The position numbers and the translations under genes were made by a program. A model generated the notes under the pieces. The model did not search any database and was not told where the DNA came from. It worked only from the letters and a program-made list of their open reading frames with translations. Of a stretch of 64,000 bases of DNA, positions 1-9,425 are shown one piece after another (the first letter of the stretch is position 1; each line of letters starts with the position of its first letter). Source of the stretch: Sphingobacterium pedocola (GTDB taxonomy: Bacteria > Bacteroidota > Bacteroidia > Sphingobacteriales > Sphingobacteriaceae); assembly GCF_015209965.1 (NCBI RefSeq), contig NZ_MU158689.1:1345656-1409655 (forward strand), in the 5' to 3' direction.

Positions 1-868
1 TATAAAATTCGCGCTCGATTGCCGAACTATCTTTTGATTGCTCATAGCCGAGCGACCCATTTATGTACATATCCAGGCTATTGACCCGGTAATGAATTCC
101 GCCGCCTGCGACCCCTTGCGAACCACGCGACCGCGAGCCCCTAACGAACACGTCGCCGCCAAAACCTAATTTTTTGTTGCGTTTGGTCACTATGTTAATG
201 ATCCCCGCGGTTCCCGCAGCGTCCTCCCGGGTCGATGGATTACTCATCAATTCCAGCTTTGCTACATCGCTGGCCTGCATACCCCGGAGCATGCTGGCCA
301 ACTGTTCGCCCGAAAGATAGGTATCCCGACCATCAATAATTACCCGTGCCCCTGCGCGGCCTTGAATCGAAAAATTACCTTTTCCATCGGCCAATACGCC
401 CGGAGTTTTCTCCAGTAGTTCCAACAGGTTATTTCCCTCGCTCAGAACCGTACCTTCCACGTCGACCACCATCTTATCTACATACTGTCTAATTCCAGGC
501 TGTTTACCCACCACGCTCACCGCTTCAATTTCCTGCCCTGCAGCCCGTAAGATGACCGGTACTGCCGTATGGAGCCCCTCTCCTGCTTTCAAATCAAGAT
601 CAGCACTCAGATGCGGCTCAAACCCCAATATCTTGTAGTGCAGTTTATAGGTTCCCGGCCTATCCACCCGAAAGCTGAAATTCCCCCGCTGATCCGTTTT
701 CTGTTGAGCGTAGACCAACGAATCCGGTATAGATAATAAACTTATGCTGGCATCACCCAACGCATTCCCCTCCTCTGTCAATACTTTTCCAGATAAGGAT
801 ACTTGCGCAGTCAATGCCGTATGTATAAAAAAAGATAACGCCAATAAAAACACGTATTTCGCACTCAT
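1..868 (-). CDS. TonB-dependent receptor, outer-membrane beta-barrel family (3' part outside window)
   Basis: Partial gene: the reading frame opens at ATG 868 and is still open at base 1, giving about 289 visible residues. A signal peptide (h-region VFLLALSFFIHTAL, then TAQ) is followed by a CarboxypepD_reg-like beta-sandwich domain (about residues 22-105). A plug domain follows, with ELLEKTPGV, RVIIDGR and the closing AGTAGIINIVTKR motif. These are typical of the Bacteroidota receptors that use an OMP_b-brl_3 barrel. The role is TonB-driven import of a ligand across the outer membrane. The gene lies 79 bp downstream of the PepSY gene on the same strand, so it may be the last member of the siderophore-type operon, or a separate unit. 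The ligand cannot be told from the sequence. Confidence 0.85.
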   Translation of the reverse strand, partial: MSAKYVFLLALSFFIHTALTAQVSLSGKVLTEEGNALGDASISLLSIPDSLVYAQQKTDQRGNFSFRVDRPGTYKLHYKILGFEPHLSADLDLKAGEGLHTAVPVILRAAGQEIEAVSVVGKQPGIRQYVDKMVVDVEGTVLSEGNNLLELLEKTPGVLADGKGNFSIQGRAGARVIIDGRDTYLSGEQLASMLRGMQASDVAKLELMSNPSTREDAAGTAGIINIVTKRNKKLGFGGDVFVRGSRSRGSQGVAGGGIHYRVNSLDMYINGSLGYEQSKDSSAIEREFY

Positions 869-947
869 GTATAAAGAATCAATTGATGTTAAAAAAATTA
901 ACTACCCAACATATCGGCACCATCTGGTTACCAGTAGATCGTAGCCA

Positions 948-2096
948 CTATTTGCGCTTACCCAGCCATACGCAGAAACCTGTTATGGGTAAAGATGCAC
1001 AGATAAGACTCGCAAAAAAATAAAGCCATTTGGTAAACATTCCACCAATGTATCCCGTGTGCAGTCCGTAATTCGCACGCATAAACCAGTTTGCAGTATC
1101 CTCCTCGTCCATCGGTTTGTCCGAACTCGATAACAAATTAAGGTTCTCGCGATCAAAGTAGAGCACACGCCATGTACCGCCCGTCATATCGGTACATGCA
1201 TAAATGGCTTCATCGGTATCCTTTGGGAAGTGAATGCTGATTTCCAATGGATTGTGCTTCGCAATCTCGTGTGTCACTTTATGCCAAATGACATCCATTT
1301 TTTTGTCCATACCTGTCGGTGGGGGGCTGGTCCATTTTTCGATCACATAGGTCAGCGGCGGATCAATCGCTTTCGTCCCGCCCAAGGCAGAAAAAACACT
1401 TTCACGAACCACGATAAACCCCATTACCAATCCTGTAAACGCCATTAATAGCCCCAATAAAAGGGCATAGAAACCCAATACATTATGAAGATCGTAATTG
1501 ATCCGCTTCCATTTGCCCCTCCAGGTAATCGTAAAAGCCTGCCTCATCTGCCGCTTTTTCCATTTTTTAGGCCACCACAGTACAATACCTGTAAGCAACA
1601 ACACGCCAAATATAAGGGTGGACCAAGATACCACCGCCCTTCCGATTTCACGGGGCATCCACAGGTTGCGATGCCCCTCGTCTATCTCATGGAAAAAATC
1701 TTCATGATCAATCTGTGCCAATACCTTTCCAGTATAGGGATTCGCATAAATCAAGAGTTCACTATCGTCTGGCGCGATTTTTACAGGCGCATCATCACCA
1801 TAGTACCACAATTTGCGAATGTGCATATCCGGTATCTGCTGTGCTACCCGTTTGCGCATCTCCGACGGAGGGAGAAGATTTTCTTGTCCCAGGTTTTCGA
1901 CGTTCCACCAGGGGCGCGACCATTCGGTAATCTCCTTTTGAAAGACTAAGATACAGCCCGTTAGACTGATAAGTACAACAGGAATACCCGATACAATACC
2001 CACCCACAGATGAAACCAATCGTTTGCACGTCTCCACCAAACCTTCTTCTGCTTTTTCTTTCTAGAACGGATGGGATTCTTTTTCTCCTCGATCAT
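948..2096 (-). CDS. PepSY-associated four-TM inner-membrane protein (XusC/PiuB-like)
   Basis: 382 residues. Basic N-terminus, then TM1 (about 32-52), a periplasmic PepSY-type region (YANPYTGKVLAQ near 118-129), TM2 (about 155-175), TM3 (about 208-230, preceded by a conserved YDLHNVLGFY), a second periplasmic region and a C-terminal TM (about 360-378) ending in GKRK. Proteins of this family sit in the inner membrane next to siderophore receptors; they are proposed to help release or reduce ferric siderophore. It follows the DUF4374 lipoprotein gene with a 9-bp gap. The order receptor, DUF4374 lipoprotein, PepSY protein equals the XusA-XusB-XusC order of Bacteroides thetaiotaomicron. Family assignment is firm; the siderophore role is inferred from context. 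Confidence 0.85.
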   Translation of the reverse strand: MIEEKKNPIRSRKKKQKKVWWRRANDWFHLWVGIVSGIPVVLISLTGCILVFQKEITEWSRPWWNVENLGQENLLPPSEMRKRVAQQIPDMHIRKLWYYGDDAPVKIAPDDSELLIYANPYTGKVLAQIDHEDFFHEIDEGHRNLWMPREIGRAVVSWSTLIFGVLLLTGIVLWWPKKWKKRQMRQAFTITWRGKWKRINYDLHNVLGFYALLLGLLMAFTGLVMGFIVVRESVFSALGGTKAIDPPLTYVIEKWTSPPPTGMDKKMDVIWHKVTHEIAKHNPLEISIHFPKDTDEAIYACTDMTGGTWRVLYFDRENLNLLSSSDKPMDEEDTANWFMRANYGLHTGYIGGMFTKWLYFFASLICASLPITGFCVWLGKRK

Positions 2097-2105
2097 TAAA
2101 ACGTA

Positions 2106-3311
2106 TTATTTCAGTTTATCAATACGAGAAAAGGAATTGTAACCACCCTGTATGCTCAAGCCCCGGGTTACTTTATCGCTGTCAGCGTCATAAATCCAGA
2201 TATAATCCGTTCCTTGTCCGGATAAAACCGCTATATAGGCTTTACCATCTTCCACGTAAATGTTTCTCTCGCCCGAGGCACCTGCAGGTATCTCCGTCAA
2301 TTTGCGCACCTCATTTCCTGTCGCCAGATCAAGGATAATGTATCCGAATTTCGTGTTTTCATAGCCTTCCGTTTCTTGCACCTTTAAGATCGCCTTTCCG
2401 TTACCAAGATCCATAAATACCCCGGCAGCTGCCTCTTTACCGGTTTCCTGTAGTACATCCACATAATACGTCTTATCCAGCTCATCTTCTCCTTTTTTGA
2501 TCCGGTAGATTCCTTTTGGCGCACGCGATCCGTTTTCGTTCCAAACTAGATTCCAGCTGGTCAGGAAGTACATATCGCCGTTATGATCCACAAAAGAAGT
2601 TGCAAAATATCCCGATGTGCTGCCCACTCCTACTGATCGATCGTCCGTAGAGATCTTGGTCACGGCAAATCCCGGGTAGCTCACCGCCATGGTGTACAAA
2701 CGTGGATATACGCGAAAAGCAGTTGTATTTTGCATATTTACCGAAAAAAATAATTTACCATCTTTAAATTGAAGATCTCCACCTACAAGATATTTGTTAT
2801 AGCTTTCAGGTCGTTCAGGAAGACCAGTAACAGTCCCTGTGGTAATAGATAGATCGTCCGTATTGATGACCACTGTGTTCACGGCGTTGCCCGACGCGTT
2901 ATTGCCGATCATCACGAGTGTATGATCATTTACCCAGGTATGACCAGCCAGCGAAGCCAGGTGCGAAAAGGGAACCTCCTTCACGACATTCACGGCTCCA
3001 TTCTCAAGCTTATATTTTCCCAATCTTCCTTCCGCTGCATTGTAAAAGTAATAGAAGCCGTCTTTCACAATAACAGAGTTGTTCAGCTTGGTCGTTACGT
3101 CGATCCCATTTCCCTGCAATTTGGCCGATCCCTGCGTCAGGTCTTTCACGTTAAGCGCATAATAACTGGTATTGGGCCAGGTGCCTAACTGAATCCACAG
3201 GGCAAAGGCCGCATCATCCGCTACTGGAATATCGTCGTCATTGTTGTTTTTCTTACAAGAAGTAGTGCATATAAGCAGCACCAAGGCTAATTTTAAAAAT
3301 TTAGTATACAT
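2106..3311 (-). CDS. DUF4374-family surface lipoprotein (XusB-like)
   Basis: 401 residues. Lipoprotein signal with lipobox LLICTTSC (C19), an acidic/Asn linker, then a repeated WxYD/VxDG beta-propeller-like body (DGFYYF, NGDMYFLTSWN, DGKAYIAVLSGQG). This fits DUF4374, whose characterised member XusB is a surface lipoprotein that binds ferric enterobactin and hands it to its TonB partner. It starts 6 bp after the receptor gene stops and ends 9 bp before the PepSY gene, so the three are almost certainly one transcript. It is paralogous to the product encoded at 5797-7032. The ligand is not deducible. Confidence 0.8.
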   Translation of the reverse strand: MYTKFLKLALVLLICTTSCKKNNNDDDIPVADDAAFALWIQLGTWPNTSYYALNVKDLTQGSAKLQGNGIDVTTKLNNSVIVKDGFYYFYNAAEGRLGKYKLENGAVNVVKEVPFSHLASLAGHTWVNDHTLVMIGNNASGNAVNTVVINTDDLSITTGTVTGLPERPESYNKYLVGGDLQFKDGKLFFSVNMQNTTAFRVYPRLYTMAVSYPGFAVTKISTDDRSVGVGSTSGYFATSFVDHNGDMYFLTSWNLVWNENGSRAPKGIYRIKKGEDELDKTYYVDVLQETGKEAAAGVFMDLGNGKAILKVQETEGYENTKFGYIILDLATGNEVRKLTEIPAGASGERNIYVEDGKAYIAVLSGQGTDYIWIYDADSDKVTRGLSIQGGYNSFSRIDKLK

Positions 3312-3317
3312 GTTGAT

Positions 3318-5702
3318 TTAGTTATTTTGAATTAATAAGTAACGAAGTTTTACATAGCATGCTCTGCCGGGCCTTTGCAAGCGAAAATTATCAAACGTAA
3401 GTTCATTTGTCAGGTTTCTACATTCAAACGAAATATTGTACTTCCCGCCCGGTGTAGCATAGGATACAATGGCACTATGGATCAGTTGCTTCGGGATAAT
3501 CTCTGTTGAATTTTCGGTCGATATATTTGCCCAGGAACGGTAATACCACTGCGTAAAGTGCGTCATCAGGTTGAGTTGCAGGCGGCTGTCGTGATTTGGC
3601 CATCCTTGCTTGGTAATGCCCAGATCAAAATTCCCGAATAACCACGGACGGTTAGGGATTTCGCTCTCATACGTACTGGAGATTCCGTTAGATGGATCGT
3701 TATTTAAATACTTGGTATTATCAATCGCCTGTTGGTACGTCAGGTTAACCATGGCCGACAACCAATTTCCATACCCATACCGCACTTCACCTTCTACACC
3801 ACGCACCAAGCTATTGGTGAGGTTCTGGTACTGTATCATATTATTCGCGTACTGATTCGGAGAGATAAAATCCTTGACGTTGCGATACGTACCGAGTGCT
3901 TCCACAAACCAATCGTGCTTGCCCGACTGCAGCCCGTAATACAGTCCCAGATTCATGTTGTTGCTGGCCTCCGGCTTTAGGTCAAGGTTGTTAAATATCT
4001 GGAAACCATCGCCAAACATTTCGTTAACATCCTGTAAGCGGTACGTATTTTCGTACGATGCCTTAATACCCGCATGCGGTGTCCATTTATAAACCGAAGC
4101 GATCGCATAACCATAATAACTGTTGTAATCCGACACATTCACCATGCCCTGCACTCCATAATCATACTGTCGCTTTTCCGTACTCAATCCATAATATTTA
4201 GCCATGAAGGTGTTTGTCCACCGGCCAAACCATTCGTGCTGGTATGCCAATCCGACAATATGTTTACCCAACTTCCCGGGCATATCATCATTTTCAGCAT
4301 AATAGGCATTGTATGCGTTATTCTCGATCTGGTCGAGGGTATAATTCAAACTTAGCTTATGACGGTCAGATAGGCGATAATTGGCATTTGTCCGTGTAAA
4401 TATACGTGGCCTTTTTACTGTCGCTAGCCCAAATGTTCCTGTCTCCGAATTTCCTTCCGTATACGAGCCGTCCCAACGGTAGTTGCGGAGCACCGTGTCG
4501 GCCACTACGCTATAGTCCCTAGAATAGTTTGCAAATAAGCTGAGGTCAAGCTTATCGGCCAACAAACCTGTTTTGCTATAGCGAAGGCTAGCTGCTTTTG
4601 CATTTCCGTCGCGACTTACGTTGCCGTAAACAATAGACTGCCTCACACCGGTTTGCACCTGCTTGTCAAAATCAGTATAACCTACCCCAATAAAAAGAGC
4701 ATCTGCCCAGGATTTATTGACTACGCCGACCTCAAAACGCCCCATTAACGAACGGTATCTGTCGTTAAAACGTGGCAGATCGCGTAATACGAAGGCATTA
4801 TTCTCCACCGCCTCTACATCGCGCATGAGGTAATTATTTTTAGAATAGTTAAAAAAACCACTCGCTTTGAATACCAGCCCAGTGGGATGATGCACATATT
4901 GTGTATTCAAAGCAGACTGATTACTTTGAAAAGACCCATAACTATGGCTGATATCCAAATAATTCGCTAACGACTTGTTCGTCACGATATTGACCGCTCC
5001 ACCCAACGCATCTGATCCCAACTCGATCGGCGCCACACCCTTGTATACTTCTATCCGGTCGGCCAGGTTTACCGGAATATTATTAAGCGACATTGCGCTC
5101 CCCATGATATCTAGCGGCACCCCATCCATAAAAAATTTAACAGCACTGCCGGATAACCCATTGACCGAAAACTCAAAGTCGGACCCCATACCTCCCTGCT
5201 CTCTAACCTTTACACCCGTTGAACGGTTAAGTACCTGATTCAGATCGGCCGTTGTGTTAGCAAGCCTACGCGTATCGATCGCATTAACCGCAAATCCCTG
5301 CTCCTTCAGTTGGCGTGTTTCCGAACGGCCGGCAACTGCTACTTCATCCATCTGTCGCGCATTTCGGCTAAGGATAATCAGGTCGGTATTTATCTGGCCC
5401 GGCTGTTGGGCCTTTATTTCCTGCCGCTGTATCTCGAAACCCATACTGCTCAATGCTATCGAATAGTTTCCGGTATTTGGCACGGGAAGAAGAAATACGC
5501 CGGCTTGATCGGTACGGGTCGACTGTGCTGTTCCAGCAATTTTTACCGTCACCCCTTCCACAGGAATATTATCCGTGTCGACGACCCGCGCCGTAATGAC
5601 ATATTGTTGTCGTTGCGTCTGCCCTTGCCCCTGAAGCAGGATCATTGCTAAAAGAAAAATTAAACTGATGCGGAACCCCTTATTCCTAAAAAATGCGACC
5701 AT
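3318..5702 (-). CDS. TonB-dependent siderophore-type receptor (XusA-like)
   Basis: 794 residues. Signal peptide (SLIFLLAMILLQGQGQ), a CarboxypepD_reg domain (about 35-115), a linker with MDEVAVAGR, then a canonical plug with FFMDGVPLD, RIEVYKGVAPIELGSDALGGAVNIVTNK, and a 22-strand-type barrel ending in an aromatic terminus (YVKLRYLLIQNN). It imports a TonB-dependent substrate, probably an iron chelate, judging by the DUF4374 and PepSY partners downstream. It is preceded by a 94-bp gap with an AT-rich stretch after the second DUF4374-like gene. The classic short FpvA-type receptor is about 700 residues, so the size is normal. Confidence 0.87.
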   Translation of the reverse strand: MVAFFRNKGFRISLIFLLAMILLQGQGQTQRQQYVITARVVDTDNIPVEGVTVKIAGTAQSTRTDQAGVFLLPVPNTGNYSIALSSMGFEIQRQEIKAQQPGQINTDLIILSRNARQMDEVAVAGRSETRQLKEQGFAVNAIDTRRLANTTADLNQVLNRSTGVKVREQGGMGSDFEFSVNGLSGSAVKFFMDGVPLDIMGSAMSLNNIPVNLADRIEVYKGVAPIELGSDALGGAVNIVTNKSLANYLDISHSYGSFQSNQSALNTQYVHHPTGLVFKASGFFNYSKNNYLMRDVEAVENNAFVLRDLPRFNDRYRSLMGRFEVGVVNKSWADALFIGVGYTDFDKQVQTGVRQSIVYGNVSRDGNAKAASLRYSKTGLLADKLDLSLFANYSRDYSVVADTVLRNYRWDGSYTEGNSETGTFGLATVKRPRIFTRTNANYRLSDRHKLSLNYTLDQIENNAYNAYYAENDDMPGKLGKHIVGLAYQHEWFGRWTNTFMAKYYGLSTEKRQYDYGVQGMVNVSDYNSYYGYAIASVYKWTPHAGIKASYENTYRLQDVNEMFGDGFQIFNNLDLKPEASNNMNLGLYYGLQSGKHDWFVEALGTYRNVKDFISPNQYANNMIQYQNLTNSLVRGVEGEVRYGYGNWLSAMVNLTYQQAIDNTKYLNNDPSNGISSTYESEIPNRPWLFGNFDLGITKQGWPNHDSRLQLNLMTHFTQWYYRSWANISTENSTEIIPKQLIHSAIVSYATPGGKYNISFECRNLTNELTFDNFRLQRPGRACYVKLRYLLIQNN

Positions 5703-5796
5703 GATTCGTTACTTGATACAATACCATAGTAGCACAACTGCGTATTTTCCGCAATGCGATCTTATTTTTTTTTAGAATAAATTTAAATAAGGTGGT

Positions 5797-7032
5797 TTAC
5801 TCGGTATGTAGCCGCTCTAGGCGAAAGATATAATCGATGTTTCCGGCTATATGTAAGCCCTTTTCGAGGTGTTGGTCTTTTGTTCGGTAAAGCCAGACAT
5901 CATTATTGCCCTTACCGTCATTTATGGTGATGTAAGCTGTATCACCCTCTACCAATACACAGGTGCGCGAAGACCCTCTATCGAGTGGCAGATCTAATTT
6001 ACGGCTGTAGGACGGATCCAAAAGGTCGATTTCGTAGAATTCATTGTGCGGTAGCAGGTAATGTTCTTTATAATCGCGAAACAGATCTTTCCGTTCACTA
6101 CGGACAATAGCTTTGTTGCCACCCAGGTACCACATACCGTACGCATGGTTGTGGATCTGCGAGTCCGATATATTATAAAAGTATGAGGTATCCAGATGCT
6201 GCTCTCCGGCTTTGATCCGGTAGATTGCCGTCGGCTGTTGCGGATTTGCACCGCGCACAATTCCCGGAGCAGACATAAAGTAGAAGTCGCCTTTTTCATC
6301 TTCAAATGTATTCTGCTGCGCCGTATTAACGTTTCCAGGATAGGTTGAACGTGCATCTTTATCGACACTGAGGAGCTTCATCTCGGGATACGAGAACTGC
6401 GCCACGTATACGGTGTCGGCAGATCCATACCCCATTTCCGAATTGGTATAATGGTACGTATACCCCATCCATAGCTGTTCCCCTCTTTTGTAGACAAAGC
6501 CGACCGACATATTATCGAAAGGACCTGCCGGGGCATCCAAAGCGAGCTCGTCGATGCGTACACGCATATCCTGTACATTGATCTCTGCATAATGCTTCTT
6601 TTTCCGTCCGACGCTATGGTTCACGATAAAAAGGTGTGTATCATCGAGAAAGAGTGCATTGTCGGGGTAACTAAATCCTTTCAGATATACCGAGTCTAGC
6701 CGTAAAAACTTTTTATCCTGTATTTTCCCTTTAATGAGGTATTCGGTTTTGGAATCTACAAAATAATAGAAGCCATCGCGAACGAGCATGTAGTACCAGA
6801 TTTTGGCTGGACGGTCAAGCAAAGCCCCATTTATCACGGGATCTACCGTACCGGTATCAAGCTGTTCGGCCTGCCAGATATACTGCTGTCCATCTGTCGT
6901 CATGAACAGCATGCTGTAAGGAAGCTTTTCCCTTGCTTTCTCCGGCTGGCATGACGTAAAAGACAGCATGCCACACAGCATACTGAAGAGAATTAAGACA
7001 ACACCAATCTTCCCCTTATTCTTTTCTTTCAT
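5797..7032 (-). CDS. Second DUF4374-like lipoprotein
   Basis: 411 residues with lipobox MLSFTSC (C28). The body has the same repeated motifs as the product at 2106-3311 (DGFYYFVDS, KGDFYFMSAPG, GDTAYITINDGKGNND) and a similar end (HIAGNIDYIFRLERL versus IQGGYNSFSRIDKL). It is therefore a diverged paralogue, probably also a surface ligand-binding or ligand-delivery lipoprotein. It sits 4 bp after the anti-sigma-like gene and 94 bp before the TonB receptor. Having one DUF4374 protein on each side of the receptor is unusual compared with the three-gene xus layout. Assignment to DUF4374 is by pattern and context, not by a search. Confidence 0.65.
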   Translation of the reverse strand: MKEKNKGKIGVVLILFSMLCGMLSFTSCQPEKAREKLPYSMLFMTTDGQQYIWQAEQLDTGTVDPVINGALLDRPAKIWYYMLVRDGFYYFVDSKTEYLIKGKIQDKKFLRLDSVYLKGFSYPDNALFLDDTHLFIVNHSVGRKKKHYAEINVQDMRVRIDELALDAPAGPFDNMSVGFVYKRGEQLWMGYTYHYTNSEMGYGSADTVYVAQFSYPEMKLLSVDKDARSTYPGNVNTAQQNTFEDEKGDFYFMSAPGIVRGANPQQPTAIYRIKAGEQHLDTSYFYNISDSQIHNHAYGMWYLGGNKAIVRSERKDLFRDYKEHYLLPHNEFYEIDLLDPSYSRKLDLPLDRGSSRTCVLVEGDTAYITINDGKGNNDVWLYRTKDQHLEKGLHIAGNIDYIFRLERLHTE

Positions 7033-7036
7033 GTGC

Positions 7037-7708
7037 TTAAATGCCGAATTGAGCCCGTAACGAGTTTTGTAATAACGGAGGTAAATCGTTCAAATCACGC
7101 TCACTTTTGACAATAATCTCTCTATTTTTATGATCCCCAAGATCCAAGGCAAAATAGGTTTCGCCCGCATTTACCTGCATTTCTTTCCGATATTCCTTAT
7201 TATCATACGAATTCTTGGCCGCGAATGCCAGTCTCATGGTTTTATTTACGGTGACTTTTACCGTGCCACAAAAATTAACGAGTTCTAATTTATCAATAAA
7301 ATTGGCCTTGCTATTTTCGCCTGTCACGACACTTACACCAGCTATGCCGCTGCCAGCTACTGTTTGATCGCTTTTTATTCGGTTGTTAAAGGGCGTTTTA
7401 CCACTATCGAGTACCCAAAAACATATAAAACCAGCTACTAAAACGGCTGCCGCACCCCAATATGTGCTACGCAAGCGGAGGTTGTTTATAAAGTTAAATG
7501 CCGTTTTCTCCCGTGGCTCTTTTTCAATCGTTTCGGCCTTTAAAGAGCCCCATATGTCTTCTTTTATCGCATTTTTATCCGCTATTTCCAAGGGTGCCGA
7601 TAACACTTCTTCACTATCCGTATTTAACCAAGCTTCCACCTGCGCCTTTTCCTGTTCGGAACAGCGCCCCTGATGGTATTTTGCGATAAGTTCTTTGGAA
7701 ATATCCAT
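7037..7708 (-). CDS. Short single-TM anti-sigma-factor-like protein
   Basis: About 223 residues from ATG 7708; the TTG six bases upstream is less likely. The N-terminus (ELIAKYHQGRCSEQEKAQVEAWL) is the typical anti-sigma ZAS/FecR-type start. One TM segment (about 82-100, GAAAVLVAGFICFWVL) follows, then a short periplasmic part. The usual FecR domain plus STN-contacting tail of about 300 residues is reduced; the periplasmic part ends at LLQNSLRAQFGI. It lies 51 bp downstream of an ECF sigma gene and would hold that sigma factor at the membrane. No receptor in this operon shows an STN domain, so signalling from the receptor by the usual FecA route is not supported here. Confidence 0.65.
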   Translation of the reverse strand: MDISKELIAKYHQGRCSEQEKAQVEAWLNTDSEEVLSAPLEIADKNAIKEDIWGSLKAETIEKEPREKTAFNFINNLRLRSTYWGAAAVLVAGFICFWVLDSGKTPFNNRIKSDQTVAGSGIAGVSVVTGENSKANFIDKLELVNFCGTVKVTVNKTMRLAFAAKNSYDNKEYRKEMQVNAGETYFALDLGDHKNREIIVKSERDLNDLPPLLQNSLRAQFGI

Positions 7709-7759
7709 AGCCAATTAGCACGATCGTTTGCACAAAAATACAAAAATAAATATGTAAAG

Positions 7760-8308
7760 TTAGGATAAGTCGGCGTTGTATTTTCCGTCTAGCTTTTTCT
7801 TCAGCAACTTCAAAGCATTTGCCCAATGGTATTCGACAGTGCGTTCCGAAATCGTGAGCAGGCCGGCAATCTCCCTATTGGTCAATCCCCTTTGATGCCG
7901 CATCTGAAAGATTTGACGGCAATGTTGCGGTAGGCGCTCGACAAGCGTTTCTAATGTTTCTGATAACGAGCGCTGCATGATGGTATCTTCCGTGATGTTC
8001 GAATGTTTTTGGCTGTGTTCAGCAACACATTTTAAATGCTGTGCCCGTAATTGCTTATTGCGGATGTATTCAAAAACTTTAAGCTTAGCAGCCCGCAATA
8101 GATAACGTTCGTAGGAGGTGTTGATCTCCAAGGTATGGCGTCTTTCCCAAAGCGATTTGAAAATATCCTGCACCAGCTCTTTCGCGACCTCTACGTCGTC
8201 GGTATTCTTATAACATATGGTAAACACTTTCTCCCAATACGTATTATATATTTCGGTAAAGGTTTCATCATTGATGTTCAACGACGATGATTCAGCTAAT
8301 TTAAACAT
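7760..8308 (-). CDS. ECF RNA polymerase sigma factor
   Basis: 182 residues from ATG 8308. Region 2 (FTEIYNTYWEKVFTICYKNTDDVEVAKELVQDIFKSLWERR) and region 4 (LPQHCRQIFQMRHQRGLTNREIAGLLTISERTVEYHWANALKLLKKKL) are clear, as in the Bacteroidota ECF families paired with FecR-type proteins. A longer frame starting at TTG 8335 is rejected because that codon lies inside the -7 promoter box at 8333-8340. It is the first gene of the minus-strand iron-type operon and probably directs transcription of it. Confidence 0.85.
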   Translation of the reverse strand: MFKLAESSSLNINDETFTEIYNTYWEKVFTICYKNTDDVEVAKELVQDIFKSLWERRHTLEINTSYERYLLRAAKLKVFEYIRNKQLRAQHLKCVAEHSQKHSNITEDTIMQRSLSETLETLVERLPQHCRQIFQMRHQRGLTNREIAGLLTISERTVEYHWANALKLLKKKLDGKYNADLS

Positions 8309-8332
8309 TTCGGCAGTTTCAACATACAGGCG

Positions 8333-8364
8333 CAAATATACTTATTTAAAATCAATCTAAACAA
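8333..8364 (-). promoter_or_regulatory. Bacteroidota-type promoter of the sigma factor operon
   Basis: On the minus strand a TATATTTG box (8340-8333) fits the TAnnTTTG -7 consensus. A TTG (8364-8362) lies 21 bp upstream as the -33 element. Transcription would start about 20 bases before ATG 8308. Confidence 0.55.
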
Positions 8365-8506
8365 GAGTAATCTGAACAAAAAAGCCGCATCGATGAAAGC
8401 CGTCCATTTTCAAATCTGCTTTAGTATAAAAACACGAATTTTCACATCAGCTTATCAAATAAATTTTTACCTTCATTCAAAAGTTGAGCTACCTTACGAT
8501 GAATTT

Positions 8507-8758
8507 ATGAAAGAAGACGAAATTAAAGCGCTAAGCGACCAAGAGCTATTAGACAAGCTACAGAAAACAAAATCCAACAAAATAATAAGTGCAGGATTTA
8601 TTGGCTTATTAATAGGTATATCCCTGTATAGCATATGGAAAAATGGGGTAACCTTTTTTTCCTTTTGTCCATTACTATTTGCTGGGATTTTGGTTAGTAA
8701 GCATAATAAGACGGGCAAAGCCCTCGAAGATGAGCTGAAGCACCGAAATATAAGTTAA
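8507..8758 (+). CDS. Small two-TM protein of unknown function
   Basis: 83 residues when started at ATG 8507 (MKEDEIKALSDQELLDK). The longer frame from 8393 adds 38 residues without coding character and is probably not translated. The protein has a short charged N-terminal helix, two TM segments (IISAGFIGLLIGISLYSIW and FFSFCPLLFAGILVS) and a charged tail (ALEDELKHRNI). Short proteins with this DQELL-K-TM-TM-LKxELKxRN layout are common in Bacteroidota without known function. It converges with the Crp/Fnr-like gene. Confidence 0.6.
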   Translation: MKEDEIKALSDQELLDKLQKTKSNKIISAGFIGLLIGISLYSIWKNGVTFFSFCPLLFAGILVSKHNKTGKALEDELKHRNIS

Positions 8759-8793
8759 AGGCAAATTAACAGATGTCCTGAGTTCTTGTTTTA

Positions 8794-9324
8794 CTAAAAC
8801 AACCTACGTAAATATTCTTCGCTCACATTGACATAGCCGGCGATATCGCGACGTGACATGTAATTGAACAGATCGACATGCATTGATTTAAAGTATTCCA
8901 CCCGCTGTAGTTTGGTCATCGCCAGCAGATCGACCCGGCCTTGACTTTGCGCATGCCATAGATCCAACAAACCGTCATAGATTCGGACTATTCTTGGATA
9001 CCCCTCCAGTATACTATAAAGATTAGATTTTCCCAGTACCAACAATCGACAGTCCTTCAAGGCGCGGAACCGCTTATTGTGTGGGTGTAAAGGAACGAAG
9101 ATGAGCTGCTGTGATTTAATAATACGGCATATCTTTTCGCCGTCGTATTTAAGAATCACTCCTTCAGAGAGGAAATAGATATCTCCGGGGCTAACTGGAA
9201 GCCGATCTTCAGCCGCGCAGCAGACCAATGATAAATGCTTCTTCAACACCTGCCACTCTTCTTCCATTTTATCTGGCGAATAGCCCATAAGTAGGCTTTT
9301 AAGTTCAAAATAAGCTGTTTTCAT
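8794..9324 (-). CDS. Crp/Fnr-family regulator
   Basis: About 176 residues from ATG 9324 (the TTG at 9330 is an alternative). An N-terminal helix, a cNMP-binding-like beta-roll (GDIYFLSEGVILKYDGEKICRIIKSQQLIFVP), a long dimer helix and a short HTH (LFNYMSRRDIAGYVNVSEEYLRRLF) are visible. The protein stops right after the recognition helix, with no wing. The canonical cAMP-pocket RxS motif is not seen, so this is likely a ligand-independent or differently tuned member. It is transcribed away from the 43-codon ORF and acyltransferase-like gene and may regulate them. Confidence 0.7.
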   Translation of the reverse strand: MKTAYFELKSLLMGYSPDKMEEEWQVLKKHLSLVCCAAEDRLPVSPGDIYFLSEGVILKYDGEKICRIIKSQQLIFVPLHPHNKRFRALKDCRLLVLGKSNLYSILEGYPRIVRIYDGLLDLWHAQSQGRVDLLAMTKLQRVEYFKSMHVDLFNYMSRRDIAGYVNVSEEYLRRLF

Positions 9325-9425
9325 AGTCAATCACATTTGGTTATCGATAACTGCATAACTATTAAAAAATACGATAAACAACGCATTTTATTTATAAACA
9401 GGTTTCAGAACTAGATGAATGCGCG

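Noticed and set aside
1485..1949. Long plus-strand frames opposite the PepSY gene
   Set aside because: They are antisense shadows of a clear family member and their products have no coding character.
8309..8335. Sigma factor start at TTG 8335
   Set aside because: That codon lies inside the -7 promoter box at 8333-8340; ATG 8308 is in frame and better placed.
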